Shown: one piece after another, positions 26,376 through 36,686 of the stretch
Layout of the letters: each line of letters opens with the position of its first letter
Numbering within the stretch: position 1 is the first letter of the stretch
Assembly (NCBI GenBank): GCA_038215555.1
Contig: JBBQQT010000002.1
Coordinates: 1 to 58,457, forward strand
Origin: PFJX01 sp038215555
Lineage (GTDB): Bacteria; Pseudomonadota; Gammaproteobacteria; Burkholderiales; Thiobacillaceae
Direction: 5' to 3'
DNA: 58,457 bases
The notes under the pieces: model-generated
What the model saw: only the letters and a program-made list of their open reading frames with translations
What the model was told of the DNA's origin: nothing
Database searches by the model: none
Program-made: the position numbers and the translations under genes

Positions 26376-27161
26376 ATGCTTACGCTGTCCTCGGCTGACC
26401 TGGACACGATGCTGGCGCTGTTCTTCTTTCCATTTGTTCGCATTCTGGCCTGGCTGTCGTTCGATCCACTGCTGGGCAACAAAGCGGTGCCGACACGGGT
26501 CAGGGTCGCATTGGCGATGGTGCTGGCGATGGTGGTGACGCCGATGTTGCCGGTCGATACGCCCTTGCAACTGACCTCCGGGGATGGCGTGCTGATTCTG
26601 TTGCAACAGATCGCGATCGGGGCCGCCCTTGGTTTTGCGTTGCGCATCGTGTTCACCGCGGTTGATTACGCCGGCCAGTTGATGGGCTTGCAAATGGGCC
26701 TCTCCTTCGCCACCCTGTTCGACCCGGTGAATGGTGCGCAAACCCAGGTGGTGGCGCAGTTGCTGGTGCTGACCGCAACGCTGATCCTGTTCGCTTTCAA
26801 TGGCCATCACCTGGTCATTACCGCGCTGGTGCAGAGTTTTCAGGACATTCCAATTGGCGCCACCCTGTCGCCGGACGGGTTTGCCATGCTGGCGCACTGG
26901 GGCGGCGTGCTGTTCGAGGTCGGGCTGCATATTTCACTGCCGGTGACTGCCGCTCTGCTGGCGACCAATCTGACCATTGGCATGATGTCGCGTGCCTCGC
27001 CGCAATTGAACATCTTTGCGATCGGTTTCCCGCTGACGCTTGGCGTCGGCTTCATCGTGCTCTATCTGGCGCTGGCCTATTTGCCGGCCCGGCTCGATGA
27101 ATTCTGGCTGCGGGCGGTGCAACTCGGGGCCGGTGCGATGCGTGGTGTCGCCGGGCTTTGA
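26376..27161 (+). CDS. fliR: Flagellar export apparatus protein FliR
   Basis: A 261-residue polytopic protein, the single-copy subunit closing the FliP/FliQ gate. Family blocks include FVRILAWLSFDPLLGNKAVPTRVRVALA, a GFALRIVFTAVDYAGQLMGLQMGLSFATLFDP stretch and NIFAIGFPLTLGVGFIVLYLALAYLP. Six bases separate it from fliQ. It is the last flagellar gene here, since dapA follows after 96 bases; flhB and flhA are not in the window. Confidence 0.95.
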   Translation: MLTLSSADLDTMLALFFFPFVRILAWLSFDPLLGNKAVPTRVRVALAMVLAMVVTPMLPVDTPLQLTSGDGVLILLQQIAIGAALGFALRIVFTAVDYAGQLMGLQMGLSFATLFDPVNGAQTQVVAQLLVLTATLILFAFNGHHLVITALVQSFQDIPIGATLSPDGFAMLAHWGGVLFEVGLHISLPVTAALLATNLTIGMMSRASPQLNIFAIGFPLTLGVGFIVLYLALAYLPARLDEFWLRAVQLGAGAMRGVAGL

Positions 27162-27257
27162 GGTAAAGCAGCGGCCCCGCAAGGAGAGCGTAGAGGGCGG
27201 CCGGCCAGTTTGGCTGGTTTCAGCTAAAATCATTTTTTTTCTCGAATCCAGATCGCC

Positions 27258-28133
27258 ATGTTTACTGGCAGCCTCGTTGCACTCGTTACTCCCATGCTTG
27301 CCGATGGGTCTTTGGATATGCCGCGTTTCCGGACATTGATTGATTGGCATATCGATCAAGGCACCGATGGCCTGGTCATCGTCGGCACTACCGGCGAGTC
27401 GCCCACGGTCAATACCGAAGAGCATTGTCTGTTGCTGCGGATCGCAGTCGAGCAGGCTGCCGGGCGGGTACCGGTGATCGCCGGTACGGGGGCGAATTCG
27501 ACCAGCGAGGCGATCGAGTTGACCCGTTGCGCCAAGGCCGCCGGCGCCGCAGCCGGACTGTCCGTGGCGCCGTACTACAACAAGCCGACACAGGAAGGCC
27601 TTTACCGGCACTTCAAGGCGATCGCCGAAGCGGTCGATCTGCCGCTGATTCTGTACAATGTGCCTGGCCGCACGGTGGCTGATATCAGCAATGACACCGC
27701 GCTGCGTCTGGCCAAACTGCCTGGCGTGGTTGGCATCAAGGACGCCACTGGCAATATCGAACGCGGTTCCGCACTGCTGAAAGCCGCGCCGGCCTTATTC
27801 AAGGTTTACAGCGGCGACGACGCCAGCGGCATGGTGTTGATGCTGCTAGGCGCGGCGGGGGTTATTTCAGTGACCAGCAACGTCGCTCCCAGGCTGATGC
27901 ATGAAATGTGTGTTGCTGCCCTGAGTGGCGATCTGCCGCGCGCGCGCGCCATTAATTACCAATTGCTCGGCTTGCACCAAAAACTGTTCGTCGAAGCCAA
28001 TCCGATCCCGGTCAAATGGGCGTTGGCGGAAATGGGGCATATCGAATCCGGTATTCGTTTGCCTCTGGTTCCGATGTCTGACACCTACCACGACACCTTG
28101 CGTGTTGCCTTGAAGGAAGCCGGTTCGCTATGA
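27258..28133 (+). CDS. dapA: 4-hydroxy-tetrahydrodipicolinate synthase
   Basis: A 291-residue TIM-barrel aldolase that condenses pyruvate with aspartate semialdehyde on the way to diaminopimelate and lysine. VGTTGESPTVNTEEH carries the Thr/Thr proton relay, LYNVPGRT the tyrosine, and VVGIKDATGNIERG the Schiff-base lysine. Length is normal. The stop overlaps the bamC start by 4 bases (ATGA), the common betaproteobacterial dapA-bamC pair. Confidence 0.97.
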   Translation: MFTGSLVALVTPMLADGSLDMPRFRTLIDWHIDQGTDGLVIVGTTGESPTVNTEEHCLLLRIAVEQAAGRVPVIAGTGANSTSEAIELTRCAKAAGAAAGLSVAPYYNKPTQEGLYRHFKAIAEAVDLPLILYNVPGRTVADISNDTALRLAKLPGVVGIKDATGNIERGSALLKAAPALFKVYSGDDASGMVLMLLGAAGVISVTSNVAPRLMHEMCVAALSGDLPRARAINYQLLGLHQKLFVEANPIPVKWALAEMGHIESGIRLPLVPMSDTYHDTLRVALKEAGSL

Positions 28134-29272
28134 AAATGTTTGCCACGCGTAATATCGCCGCATGGGTCGCACTGGCTGTTACAGCCAGCGGCTGTTCGAT
28201 GTTTGAAGGCAAGAAAATCGATTACAAGTCGGCCGGCAAGTTGCCCACGCTGGAAGCGCCGCCTGATCTGGTGATGCCTGCCGGAGACAACCGTTTTGTC
28301 GTGCCCGACATCAATCCCAAGGGGGCAGCCACCTTCTCCGCCTATGATCGTGACCGTGGTACCAAGCCGCAAGCACCTGGCACCCAAGCCTTGTTGCCGC
28401 AGATCGACAAGGTCAGTATCGAACGCGCTGGCGGGCAGCGCTGGATGGTCGTGCAGGCGCCAGCGGCCGAAGTCTGGCCGGTGGTGAAAGACTTCTGGCA
28501 GGAACTCGGCTTCATCATCAGCCTGGAAATGCCGGATGCCGGATTGATGGAAACCGATTGGGCGGAGAACCGCGCCAAGCTGCCGCAGGATGGTATCCGG
28601 AGCTTTCTCGGCAAGGCGCTCGACAGCTTCTATTCCACCGCCGAGCGCGACAAATTCCGCACTCGTCTGGAACCCGCAGCCGATGGCCGCACCGAGATTT
28701 ATCTCAGCCATCGCGGCATGGTCGAAGTATTTGAAGGCACCCAGAGTGGTGGCGATCAGGGCCAGGGCAGGACGGTCTGGCAACCACGCCCGGCCAACCC
28801 GGAACTGGAAGCTGAAATGCTGCGTCGCCTGATGGTCCGTTTTGGCGTCCAAGAAACCCGCGCCCAGAGCCTGCTGGCCGATAAGGCTGCACCACCGCAG
28901 GCGGTTCAGACCCGCAGTCCGGATGCCGCACCCAGCCTCAGCCTGCCGGAGTCGTTCGATCGTGCCTGGCGTCGCGTCGGTCTGGCGCTGGACCGGATCG
29001 GATTCGTTGTGGAAGACCGTGATCGCGCCGGCGGCATTTACTTCGTCCGCTATGCCGACCCGGAAGCCAACACCAAGAAGGAAAAAGGATTGCTGTCCAA
29101 GTTGGCGTTCTGGAGCTCGTCCGACAGAAAGACCAAGCCGCAGCGCTATCAGGTTCGCTTGAAAGGCACGCAAACCGAGACCGCGCTGGCGGTTTATCTG
29201 GATGACGGTGCGCCAGCAAATAATGAAACCGGCAAGCGCATTGCCGGTTTGTTATACGAGCAATTGAAGTAA
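28130..29272 (+). CDS. bamC: Outer membrane assembly lipoprotein BamC
   Basis: A 380-residue lipoprotein of the BAM complex that inserts beta-barrels in the outer membrane. The signal ends in TASGCSMFEGKKIDYKSA, where Cys is the lipidation site and the following unstructured stretch binds BamD. Two helix-grip domains follow (about 95-220, QRWMVVQAPAAEVWPVVKDFWQELGF, and 265-380, SFDRAWRRVGLALDRIGFVVEDRDRAGGIYFVRY). It is longer than E. coli BamC, as is usual in betaproteobacteria. It overlaps the next gene by one base (TAATG). Confidence 0.92.
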   Translation: MKMFATRNIAAWVALAVTASGCSMFEGKKIDYKSAGKLPTLEAPPDLVMPAGDNRFVVPDINPKGAATFSAYDRDRGTKPQAPGTQALLPQIDKVSIERAGGQRWMVVQAPAAEVWPVVKDFWQELGFIISLEMPDAGLMETDWAENRAKLPQDGIRSFLGKALDSFYSTAERDKFRTRLEPAADGRTEIYLSHRGMVEVFEGTQSGGDQGQGRTVWQPRPANPELEAEMLRRLMVRFGVQETRAQSLLADKAAPPQAVQTRSPDAAPSLSLPESFDRAWRRVGLALDRIGFVVEDRDRAGGIYFVRYADPEANTKKEKGLLSKLAFWSSSDRKTKPQRYQVRLKGTQTETALAVYLDDGAPANNETGKRIAGLLYEQLK

Positions 29273-30035
29273 TGCGATTCGGATGTCTCGGCAGCGGCAG
29301 CAAAGGCAATGCCTGGCTGGTTCACGCCGGAGACACCCGCGTCATGGTCGATTGTGGTTTCGGCCCGCGTGAAGCCGTCAAGCGCTTGGCCCGACTGGGC
29401 GTTGAAGTGAACTCGCTGGACGCCATTCTGGTGACCCATGAGCATGGCGATCATGGCCGGGGCGCTGCGCAACTGGCGAGCAAAGCGCGCTGTTCGGTCT
29501 GGCTGACGCAGGGCACACACGCCATGCTGGAGGCGATCGACATCGCGCCGCTGGCGGTCCGGATCGTCGATGGCCTGCAGAAATTCGCCATCGGCGATCT
29601 CGAAATCACGCCCTACCCGGTACCGCATGATGCGCGTGAACCGATGCAGTTCGTTTTCTCGGATGGCGCCAGTCGCTTCGGCTTGCTGACCGATGCCGGG
29701 CATATCACCCCGCATATGGAAACGGTGCTGGGCGGATGTGATGCGCTGGCGCTGGAATGCAACCATGATGTCGCCCGCCTCGAAGCCGGCAGCTACCCGA
29801 TTGCACTCAAGCGACGCATCCTCGGTCGCTACGGCCATCTCGATAACGAAGCGGCCGCCATACTGTTACAAAAAATCGCCGGCAGCGGCCTCAAGCATGT
29901 GGTCGCCGCGCATTTGTCGGAGCATAACAATTCGCCTGAACTTGCCCGCGCCGCCTTGGCCGGGGTGCTCGGGTGCGGGCATGACTGGATCGGCGTCGCC
30001 GATCAGGAAACTGGACTTGATTGGCGGGAAATCTG

Positions 30036-30036
<1 letters not shown>
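29272..30036 (+). CDS. MBL-fold metallohydrolase (YycJ/WalJ-like)
   Basis: A 254-residue metallo-beta-lactamase fold protein. It begins MRFGCLGSGSKGNAWLVHAG and has the zinc motif THEHGDHGRG near residue 48. The LTDAGHIT and ALECNHD metal ligands and a final VVAAHLSEHNNSPE segment follow. This set fits the YycJ/WalJ-like exonuclease group rather than RNase Z. The substrate is not shown by the sequence. It is coupled to bamC upstream and to the helicase downstream by one-base stop-start overlaps. Confidence 0.88.
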
Positions 30037-31423
<1,387 letters not shown>

Positions 31424-31427
<4 letters not shown>

Positions 31428-31723
31428 GCTCGGATTGGCTTTGGCTGGTCGGTTTGGGCGCGGTCGCCTGGTTTTGGTGGGATAGCCTGCAAAAACGCGA
31501 AATCGCAGTCCGCGCCGCCCGCTTCGAATGTGAACGCGCCAGCGTGCAGTTTCTCGATGACAGCGTCGCCCTCAGCAAAATGCGCTTGCGGCGCGACAAC
31601 AACCAGCGGACCCGCATTTATCGGGAGTACTCATTCGATTACTCCAGCGTCGGTGACGATCGTCAGGCGGGTCGGGTTTATCTGCTCGGCGAGCGGGTTT
31701 TGACGGCGAATCTGATTGCTTGA
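31424..31723 (+). CDS. DUF3301 family protein
   Basis: A 99-residue protein with one N-terminal membrane helix (SSDWLWLVGLGAVAWFWWDSL) and the DUF3301 pattern: RAARFECERASVQFLDDSVALSKMRLRRD, then REYSFDYSS, then GRVYLLGERV. The family has no assigned function and is common in beta- and gammaproteobacteria. It overlaps the helicase stop by 4 bases. Confidence 0.85.
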
Positions 31724-31738
31724 GTCTGTGCAATAATC

Positions 31739-31762
31739 TGTACATGTTTAATTCTCTGTACG
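31739..31762 (+). promoter_or_regulatory. Candidate YefM operator
   Basis: TGTACA at 31739 and TGTACG at 31757, 18 bases apart, lie 11 to 34 bases before yefM. YefM-YoeB complexes are known to bind TGTACA-core palindromes and repress their own promoter. The first site is perfect and the second has one change. Confidence 0.5.
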
Positions 31763-31772
31763 GAGTCGTCTC

Positions 31773-32030
31773 ATGCGCGCCATCACCTATACCGAAGCCC
31801 GTAACAACCTTGCCGCTGAACTCGACCGCGTCAACGACGATTACGACGTCACCATTATCACCCGCCAGAAATCCGAAGCCGCCGTGTTGATGTCGCTCAA
31901 GGAATACGAGTCGTTGATGGAAACGGCGCACTTGCTTCGCAATCCCAAGAATGCGATGCGGTTGATGAAATCTATTGAAAATATCGAAAATCGCCGCAAC
32001 ATTGAACGCCACGAGTTGATCGAAGAATGA
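31773..32030 (+). CDS. yefM: YefM family antitoxin
   Basis: An 85-residue Phd/YefM antitoxin: MRAITYTEARNNLAAELDRVNDDYDVTIITRQKSEAAVLMSLKEYESLMETAHLLRNPKNAMRL is an N-terminal DNA-binding domain followed by a toxin-wrapping helix. The ATG follows GGAG at a good distance. It overlaps yoeB by 4 bases, the classic arrangement. Both genes look intact, unlike the MazEF-like pair at 4307. Confidence 0.94.
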   Translation: MRAITYTEARNNLAAELDRVNDDYDVTIITRQKSEAAVLMSLKEYESLMETAHLLRNPKNAMRLMKSIENIENRRNIERHELIEE

Positions 32031-32281
32031 TCTCCTTTGAAAAGGCAGCCTGGGAGGACTACCTCTACTGGCAGCTAAACGACATGGCGATGTTGCGGCG
32101 GATCAATCATCTGATCCGCGACATTCAGCGTGAACCATTCACCGGCATCGGTAAACCGGAAGCGCTCAAATTCAACTTCAGCGGTTACTGGTCACGCCGT
32201 ATCGATGACGAGCATCGCGTGGTTTACAAGGTGGATGGCGAGGAGGTCGTTATTGCTCAAATACGCGGGCATTACGAATAG
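32027..32281 (+). CDS. yoeB: YoeB family mRNA interferase toxin
   Basis: An 84-residue RelE-fold ribosome-dependent ribonuclease. AWEDYLYWQLNDMAMLRRINHLIRDIQREPFTGIGKPEALKF contains the catalytic Glu region (conserved in YoeB), and GYWSRRIDDEHRVVYKV holds the Arg and His, with the C-terminal HYE ending. All usual active residues are present, so the toxin should be functional. Confidence 0.95.
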   Translation: MISFEKAAWEDYLYWQLNDMAMLRRINHLIRDIQREPFTGIGKPEALKFNFSGYWSRRIDDEHRVVYKVDGEEVVIAQIRGHYE

Positions 32282-32309
32282 GCGTTTAACCTGTTTCACG
32301 GCAAGCCCG

Positions 32310-33065
32310 CTAAAAGCCTTCGTCTTCCCGCAAATACCGCCACTGTCCCAGCGGCAGATGGCCGAGCACAACGCGGCCGATGCGCACTCGCTTCAATCCG
32401 ATGACAGTCAGGCCGACCAGGTCGCACATGCGGCGAATCTGGCGTTTGCGGCCTTCTTTCAGGATGAAGCGAAGCTGGTCTTCGTTCTGCCAGGCCACTT
32501 GCGCCGGGCGCAGTTTCTTGCCGTCAAGTTCGAGGCCGTGGTTGAGCAGTTGCATGCCGTGTTCGCTGAGCTGGCCCTGCACCCGCACCAAATATTCCTT
32601 CTCGATATCGGAATCGTCGCCGATCAGTTGCTTGGCGATGCGGCCGTCCTGGGTCAGTACCAGCAGGCCGGTGGAATCGATGTCGAGGCGGCCGGCGGGG
32701 GCGAGGCCTTTCAGGTGGTTGCCGTTGAATTCCGGGCCACCGCTGCCCTGCCAGAAGGCTTCCGGGCGGATCAGCACGACGGCTGGTTTGTAGCCGGGTT
32801 CGGGCTGGCCGGAGACGTAGCCGACCGGTTTGTGCAGCAGGATGGTGACGCGTTGTTGCTGGGCTTTCTGGGCTTGCTTGCCGAGTTCGATCTTGCATTC
32901 GGGATTGACCCGCGTGCCCAGCTCGGAAATCGGCTGGCCATCGACGAAGACCAGGCCGCGTGCAATGTAGCTGTCGGCTTCGCGGCGCGAACAGATGCCG
33001 CGCTCGGACATCAGCTTGGATAGGCGGATGCCGTCCGGGTTGGGCGTTGGCGGCAGATTGGCCAT
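32310..33065 (-). CDS. 23S rRNA pseudouridine synthase (RluF/RluE-like)
   Basis: A 251-residue enzyme of the RsuA/RluB/E/F group. It has an S4 domain at residues 10-55 (IRLSKLMSERGICSRREADSYIARGLVFVDG). The catalytic motif GRLDIDSTGLLVLTQDG carries the Asp, and the C-terminal KEGRKRQIRRMCDLVGLTVIGLKRVRIG is present. S4 and sequence favour RluF over RluE. The start at 33065 overlaps the stop of the upstream giant gene by one base, though the frame is open to 33200. Confidence 0.88.
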   Translation of the reverse strand: MANLPPTPNPDGIRLSKLMSERGICSRREADSYIARGLVFVDGQPISELGTRVNPECKIELGKQAQKAQQQRVTILLHKPVGYVSGQPEPGYKPAVVLIRPEAFWQGSGGPEFNGNHLKGLAPAGRLDIDSTGLLVLTQDGRIAKQLIGDDSDIEKEYLVRVQGQLSEHGMQLLNHGLELDGKKLRPAQVAWQNEDQLRFILKEGRKRQIRRMCDLVGLTVIGLKRVRIGRVVLGHLPLGQWRYLREDEGF

Positions 33066-36000
33066 TACGCGCAACCCGCACTGGTGGCGGCCTGTCGATG
33101 CACCCAGTCGGCGCCCAGGCTGCCCCAGAGACTTTCCAGATAAGCCGGCGCGCTGACTTCCGCCAGTTTGCCGCGGGCTTCGGCCAACAGCGCTTCGCAA
33201 TGTGCGATGCCATCCGGTTCGCAGCGGGTATTGGCTTCGGCGAGGAATTGCGTCAGGTAATCGACATGGCGATGGTAGAGCGTGATGTCGCGCTGCTGCT
33301 TGATGCTCAAGCGTTGCTTGTACCAGTCGCTGGCGAGCAGATTTGCCTTGCTGAACAGATTGCGAATGTCCGGGTGCGACAGGTCTTTGGCATCGAATTT
33401 TCCTTCCGCCATGATGTGCAGCAAGGCCTTCAGCGGCGGGCAGGCGTCATCGATCGAACCGTCGTCGAGATAGCCCTGGGCGACTTTTTGATGCGCTTCG
33501 ACGATGTGGTTGACGCCATCGACGAAGGCGGCCCGGTTTTGCGTCTCCGGACGCAGCATGGCTTCGTCGAAGACCTGCATCGGGTCGTCGAAAATCTTGC
33601 CCAGGAAGGCGTGCATGAAGCGGGTGCTGATGCGATATCCCAGCCGGCTGGCGAGAACCGGTACGCCGTCGCAGTCGAAGTCTTCCAGCTTTTCCAGATA
33701 CCCCTTTTTGATCATCCAGCTTGCGTCGCGCTGCTCCGGGGTCAGGCGACACCAGATTTCCGGCATCAGGAAACTGATGTCGTGATCGACACGGCGGTTC
33801 GGGCCGATGTGGCCAGCCGCGGTGGTGTAGCCGTCATGACCGCACAAAATGAACGAAACCAGCGCGTTGTTGAGGTCGGCGGTGGCGCACAAGGCGTTGA
33901 ACGGGCCCTTGGTCAGCGCGCCTTCGGAGCCGGCGCCGGTGGTCGAGGGCGACTTGCCGGACAGGCTGGCGATGAAGTCCATGAACAACTCGGGTAATTC
34001 CTGGTAGTGGATCGGGCCATACACCGCCAGCGGGCGGATACCCGGTTTCGGCGGGTTGTTGCGGCGGCCGGGCAGCATGGTGTTGACCGGCAGGTGCACC
34101 GGGTCGCTGATCCGCATGCGGCGATACAGGCGTGTGCCCATGTCGGCGATGTGGCGTTCGATCGGGTTGACCAAGTCTGGCCGCGCTTGCAGGTAGCGCA
34201 CGTTGGGACTTGGCTTGCCGTTGACCATTCGCGGATGCGCCGAAGAGACAAAGTAGCCCGTTTCGGTGGCGGCGGCTTCGATGAAACGCTGCATCGGCAG
34301 GCTGTAATGATGGAAGGTCAGCACGTCGTCGACCAGTTCGCGCGCGTCATCGCGGGTGAGTGGCTGAAAGTTGGAAATGAAGTTGTCGTCCAGCGTCAGG
34401 TCGAGTTCGGTGTGCGGGTCGAGGCCGCGATACTTGGCATCGTCCGGGCGCTGGAACAGGCGGGTTTCGCAGTTGGCGACAATCTTGCATGCGGTGGCGC
34501 TGGCGATGCCGGCCTGAGTGTCGCGCAGCAGGCGAGTCGGAATGGTGGCGGAAACGGCGATGTCGTCCGCCAGTTGAACTTTTTGCGCGCCGACAAAATC
34601 CTGCCGCACCTTGCACACCCGCCAGGCGCCATCGTCGAGTCGGCCGACCCGCAGGAAGCTGGCTTCCAGGCGGCGACGGTGATACTTGAGTTCGTGCGCC
34701 GGACGACCATCGACCAGGTCGACATTGAAATGCTCGCGCCAGTCGTTGCCCCATTCCGGCCGGTAGAAACGCTTGATCACGATGGCCAGCGCGCGAATAT
34801 GCGGAGGAATCGATTCCAGCCAAGTGTTGAAGGCGTCGGTGTATTCCTCCGACGGGGTCAGCAGGCGAATCACCGAGCCCAAAGTGCGGTTGAGGGCAAA
34901 CAGGCCGCGTGTGTCCATGCCAGCGGCGGGCGGGGTTTTGAAGCGGTCGCAGAAGCTGTGCCTGAGCAGCGCTTCGACCTGATCGAAGTCGTGTTTAAGG
35001 TCTTGCACATAGAACGGGCCGGACAGCAGCGCGCTGACCAGCGACTTGGAAATCTCCGATTTTCCGCCGCCGGAAACGGTGCACGGTTTGTAGCAGAAGG
35101 CGCCTTCTGCCTCGCTGCCGACCAGACGCCAGCTCGGTGCATGCGGGTGTTTTTCCAGGTGCACCTTGAAGCCGCACGGGTAGATGTAAGTGTGGCCGGC
35201 GAGCAGTTTCAACTGCCGCAGTTCGTTGCTCCAGGCCCAGTTGGCCTGCTGTTCGAGCAGGTCCATGTGGGTGTCTTCCGGCACATAGATGATTTGCGGA
35301 TAGCGCTTGTCGATGCCGTGGCCTTCCGGATGGAAGTCGATGTCGTCGGCATACAGGCGCAGCATGTCCTGCATCGTGTGACCGTCGGCCAGATAGCGCG
35401 AATCGAGGCTGTAGCTGTCGCCCAAGTTGAAGCTGGGGAAGGCCAACGCACCGCCGGAATGCTCTTCTTCGCTGCCACCAAACAGGTTGGCGGCATAACT
35501 GATCTGCGACTTGATTTCCTTTTTGCTGTAGCCGAAATAGTTGTCGGCGATCAGGGTCACGATGACGCCATCCATGTCGCGGCAAACAATCTTGAAGGCG
35601 CCGCCGTCGTTGTAGCGCTCGTTTTCGTTTTGCCAGCACATGCCGTCGCGTCGTTGGCGCTCGGTGGCGTCATTCCAGTGCGGCAGGCCGACATCTTTCT
35701 TCAGCAAGCCGGTCAGATGCGGCGCCAGGATGACGCAGCCGGTATGGCCGGACCAATGTGTCACGTCGAGACCGGCGTCGTTCTGCGGCAGATACGGGTC
35801 GCCGGCATTGCCGAAGATGCGCTCGACGAAATCGAGATTCGAGACCAGGCCGCCGGGCGCGAAGAAGCGCGTTTCCATGCGCTTTTCCGGCATCACGCCA
35901 GCCACTTCAGGCGACACCAGTGGGCGCAACAACAGCGATACCCACAGCTTCGCGCCGGGTTCCTGGTCGGCGGTGAAGGGCAGGTTGAGCAATGCCTCGG

Positions 36001-36538
36001 GTGGGTTCATCGCGGCATTGAACAGCGCAGAAAAGGTCACCGCCGGCACCGCTTTTTTGTCCCATGGAATCGGCAGGCCGCCTTCGACGATATGGAACAC
36101 GCCATCGGTGGTGCGGCGGTCTTTGCTCGGGTTGTGCAGCACACCCTGGCGGACGCGGTAGGAAGTCAGCCATTGCGATTGAAACAGGTCGCCATCGGCC
36201 GGCAGCGAAAGTTCGGCGGCAAGTCCGGCGCGGTCGAGCACGAACGGATCGGACGGCAGTTGCACGCTGGCATCCACTCCATTGCGCGCCAGGTAGGCGT
36301 TGATGAAATTCTGGATGCGCTGATCGGCCGGGCAGCGATAACCTTGCAACAAGCGACGATGCTGACGATAGTTGCGCAACAGGTCGTCGGCGGTATCCAG
36401 CATGTCGTCCGGGTCGCCCATCCAGCCGGGTTGCATCAGGGAGGCGAGTTGCAGGTTGATCTGGCGCACTCGCTTCAGGCGGACAGGGGGAATCGGCTTG
36501 CGCGCCGCTTGCAGGGCGCGAGGAAGGTCATTGTTCAT
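33065..36538 (-). CDS. Large conserved-looking protein of unknown function
   Basis: A 1157-residue soluble-looking protein that I cannot name. No signal peptide or membrane helix is visible. Notable features are a glycine/lysine loop CTVSGGGKSEISKSL (residues 486-500), similar in spacing to a P-loop. There is also a tyrosine/lysine block LIADNYFGYSKKEIKSQISYAANLFGG (329-355) and VPEDTHMDLLEQQANWAWSNELRQLKLLAGHTYIYPCGFKVH (419-460). These are dense with charged and aromatic residues, as in an enzyme active core. The GGGKSE loop and the tight overlap with the pseudouridine synthase are the only functional hints. A nucleotide-dependent kinase or ligase is one possibility, not supported further. 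Confidence 0.8.
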   Translation of the reverse strand: MNNDLPRALQAARKPIPPVRLKRVRQINLQLASLMQPGWMGDPDDMLDTADDLLRNYRQHRRLLQGYRCPADQRIQNFINAYLARNGVDASVQLPSDPFVLDRAGLAAELSLPADGDLFQSQWLTSYRVRQGVLHNPSKDRRTTDGVFHIVEGGLPIPWDKKAVPAVTFSALFNAAMNPPEALLNLPFTADQEPGAKLWVSLLLRPLVSPEVAGVMPEKRMETRFFAPGGLVSNLDFVERIFGNAGDPYLPQNDAGLDVTHWSGHTGCVILAPHLTGLLKKDVGLPHWNDATERQRRDGMCWQNENERYNDGGAFKIVCRDMDGVIVTLIADNYFGYSKKEIKSQISYAANLFGGSEEEHSGGALAFPSFNLGDSYSLDSRYLADGHTMQDMLRLYADDIDFHPEGHGIDKRYPQIIYVPEDTHMDLLEQQANWAWSNELRQLKLLAGHTYIYPCGFKVHLEKHPHAPSWRLVGSEAEGAFCYKPCTVSGGGKSEISKSLVSALLSGPFYVQDLKHDFDQVEALLRHSFCDRFKTPPAAGMDTRGLFALNRTLGSVIRLLTPSEEYTDAFNTWLESIPPHIRALAIVIKRFYRPEWGNDWREHFNVDLVDGRPAHELKYHRRRLEASFLRVGRLDDGAWRVCKVRQDFVGAQKVQLADDIAVSATIPTRLLRDTQAGIASATACKIVANCETRLFQRPDDAKYRGLDPHTELDLTLDDNFISNFQPLTRDDARELVDDVLTFHHYSLPMQRFIEAAATETGYFVSSAHPRMVNGKPSPNVRYLQARPDLVNPIERHIADMGTRLYRRMRISDPVHLPVNTMLPGRRNNPPKPGIRPLAVYGPIHYQELPELFMDFIASLSGKSPSTTGAGSEGALTKGPFNALCATADLNNALVSFILCGHDGYTTAAGHIGPNRRVDHDISFLMPEIWCRLTPEQRDASWMIKKGYLEKLEDFDCDGVPVLASRLGYRISTRFMHAFLGKIFDDPMQVFDEAMLRPETQNRAAFVDGVNHIVEAHQKVAQGYLDDGSIDDACPPLKALLHIMAEGKFDAKDLSHPDIRNLFSKANLLASDWYKQRLSIKQQRDITLYHRHVDYLTQFLAEANTRCEPDGIAHCEALLAEARGKLAEVSAPAYLESLWGSLGADWVHRQAATSAGCA

Positions 36539-36686
36539 GGGGGGCTCGTCGATTAGTACTGACTTATTTTCGCATTAGCGTGTTTCTAAATCACCCGGCG
36601 CTGCAACATGGCTCTGTTTTTCTGCTTAGCCGTTCATGTCTCTGAACTGCGCGTTCCTCTGTCAGTGGTTGCCGAAGGGAGCGTCA

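Noticed and set aside
34007..36556. 849-codon open frame on the plus strand antisense to the 1157-residue gene
   Set aside because: It has no recognisable motif, a composition rich in Ala, Arg, Val and Gln with His/Gly runs, and mirrors the codon pattern of the minus-strand gene, as expected of a shadow in GC-rich DNA. The minus-strand gene has a tight overlap with its neighbour and conserved-looking blocks.
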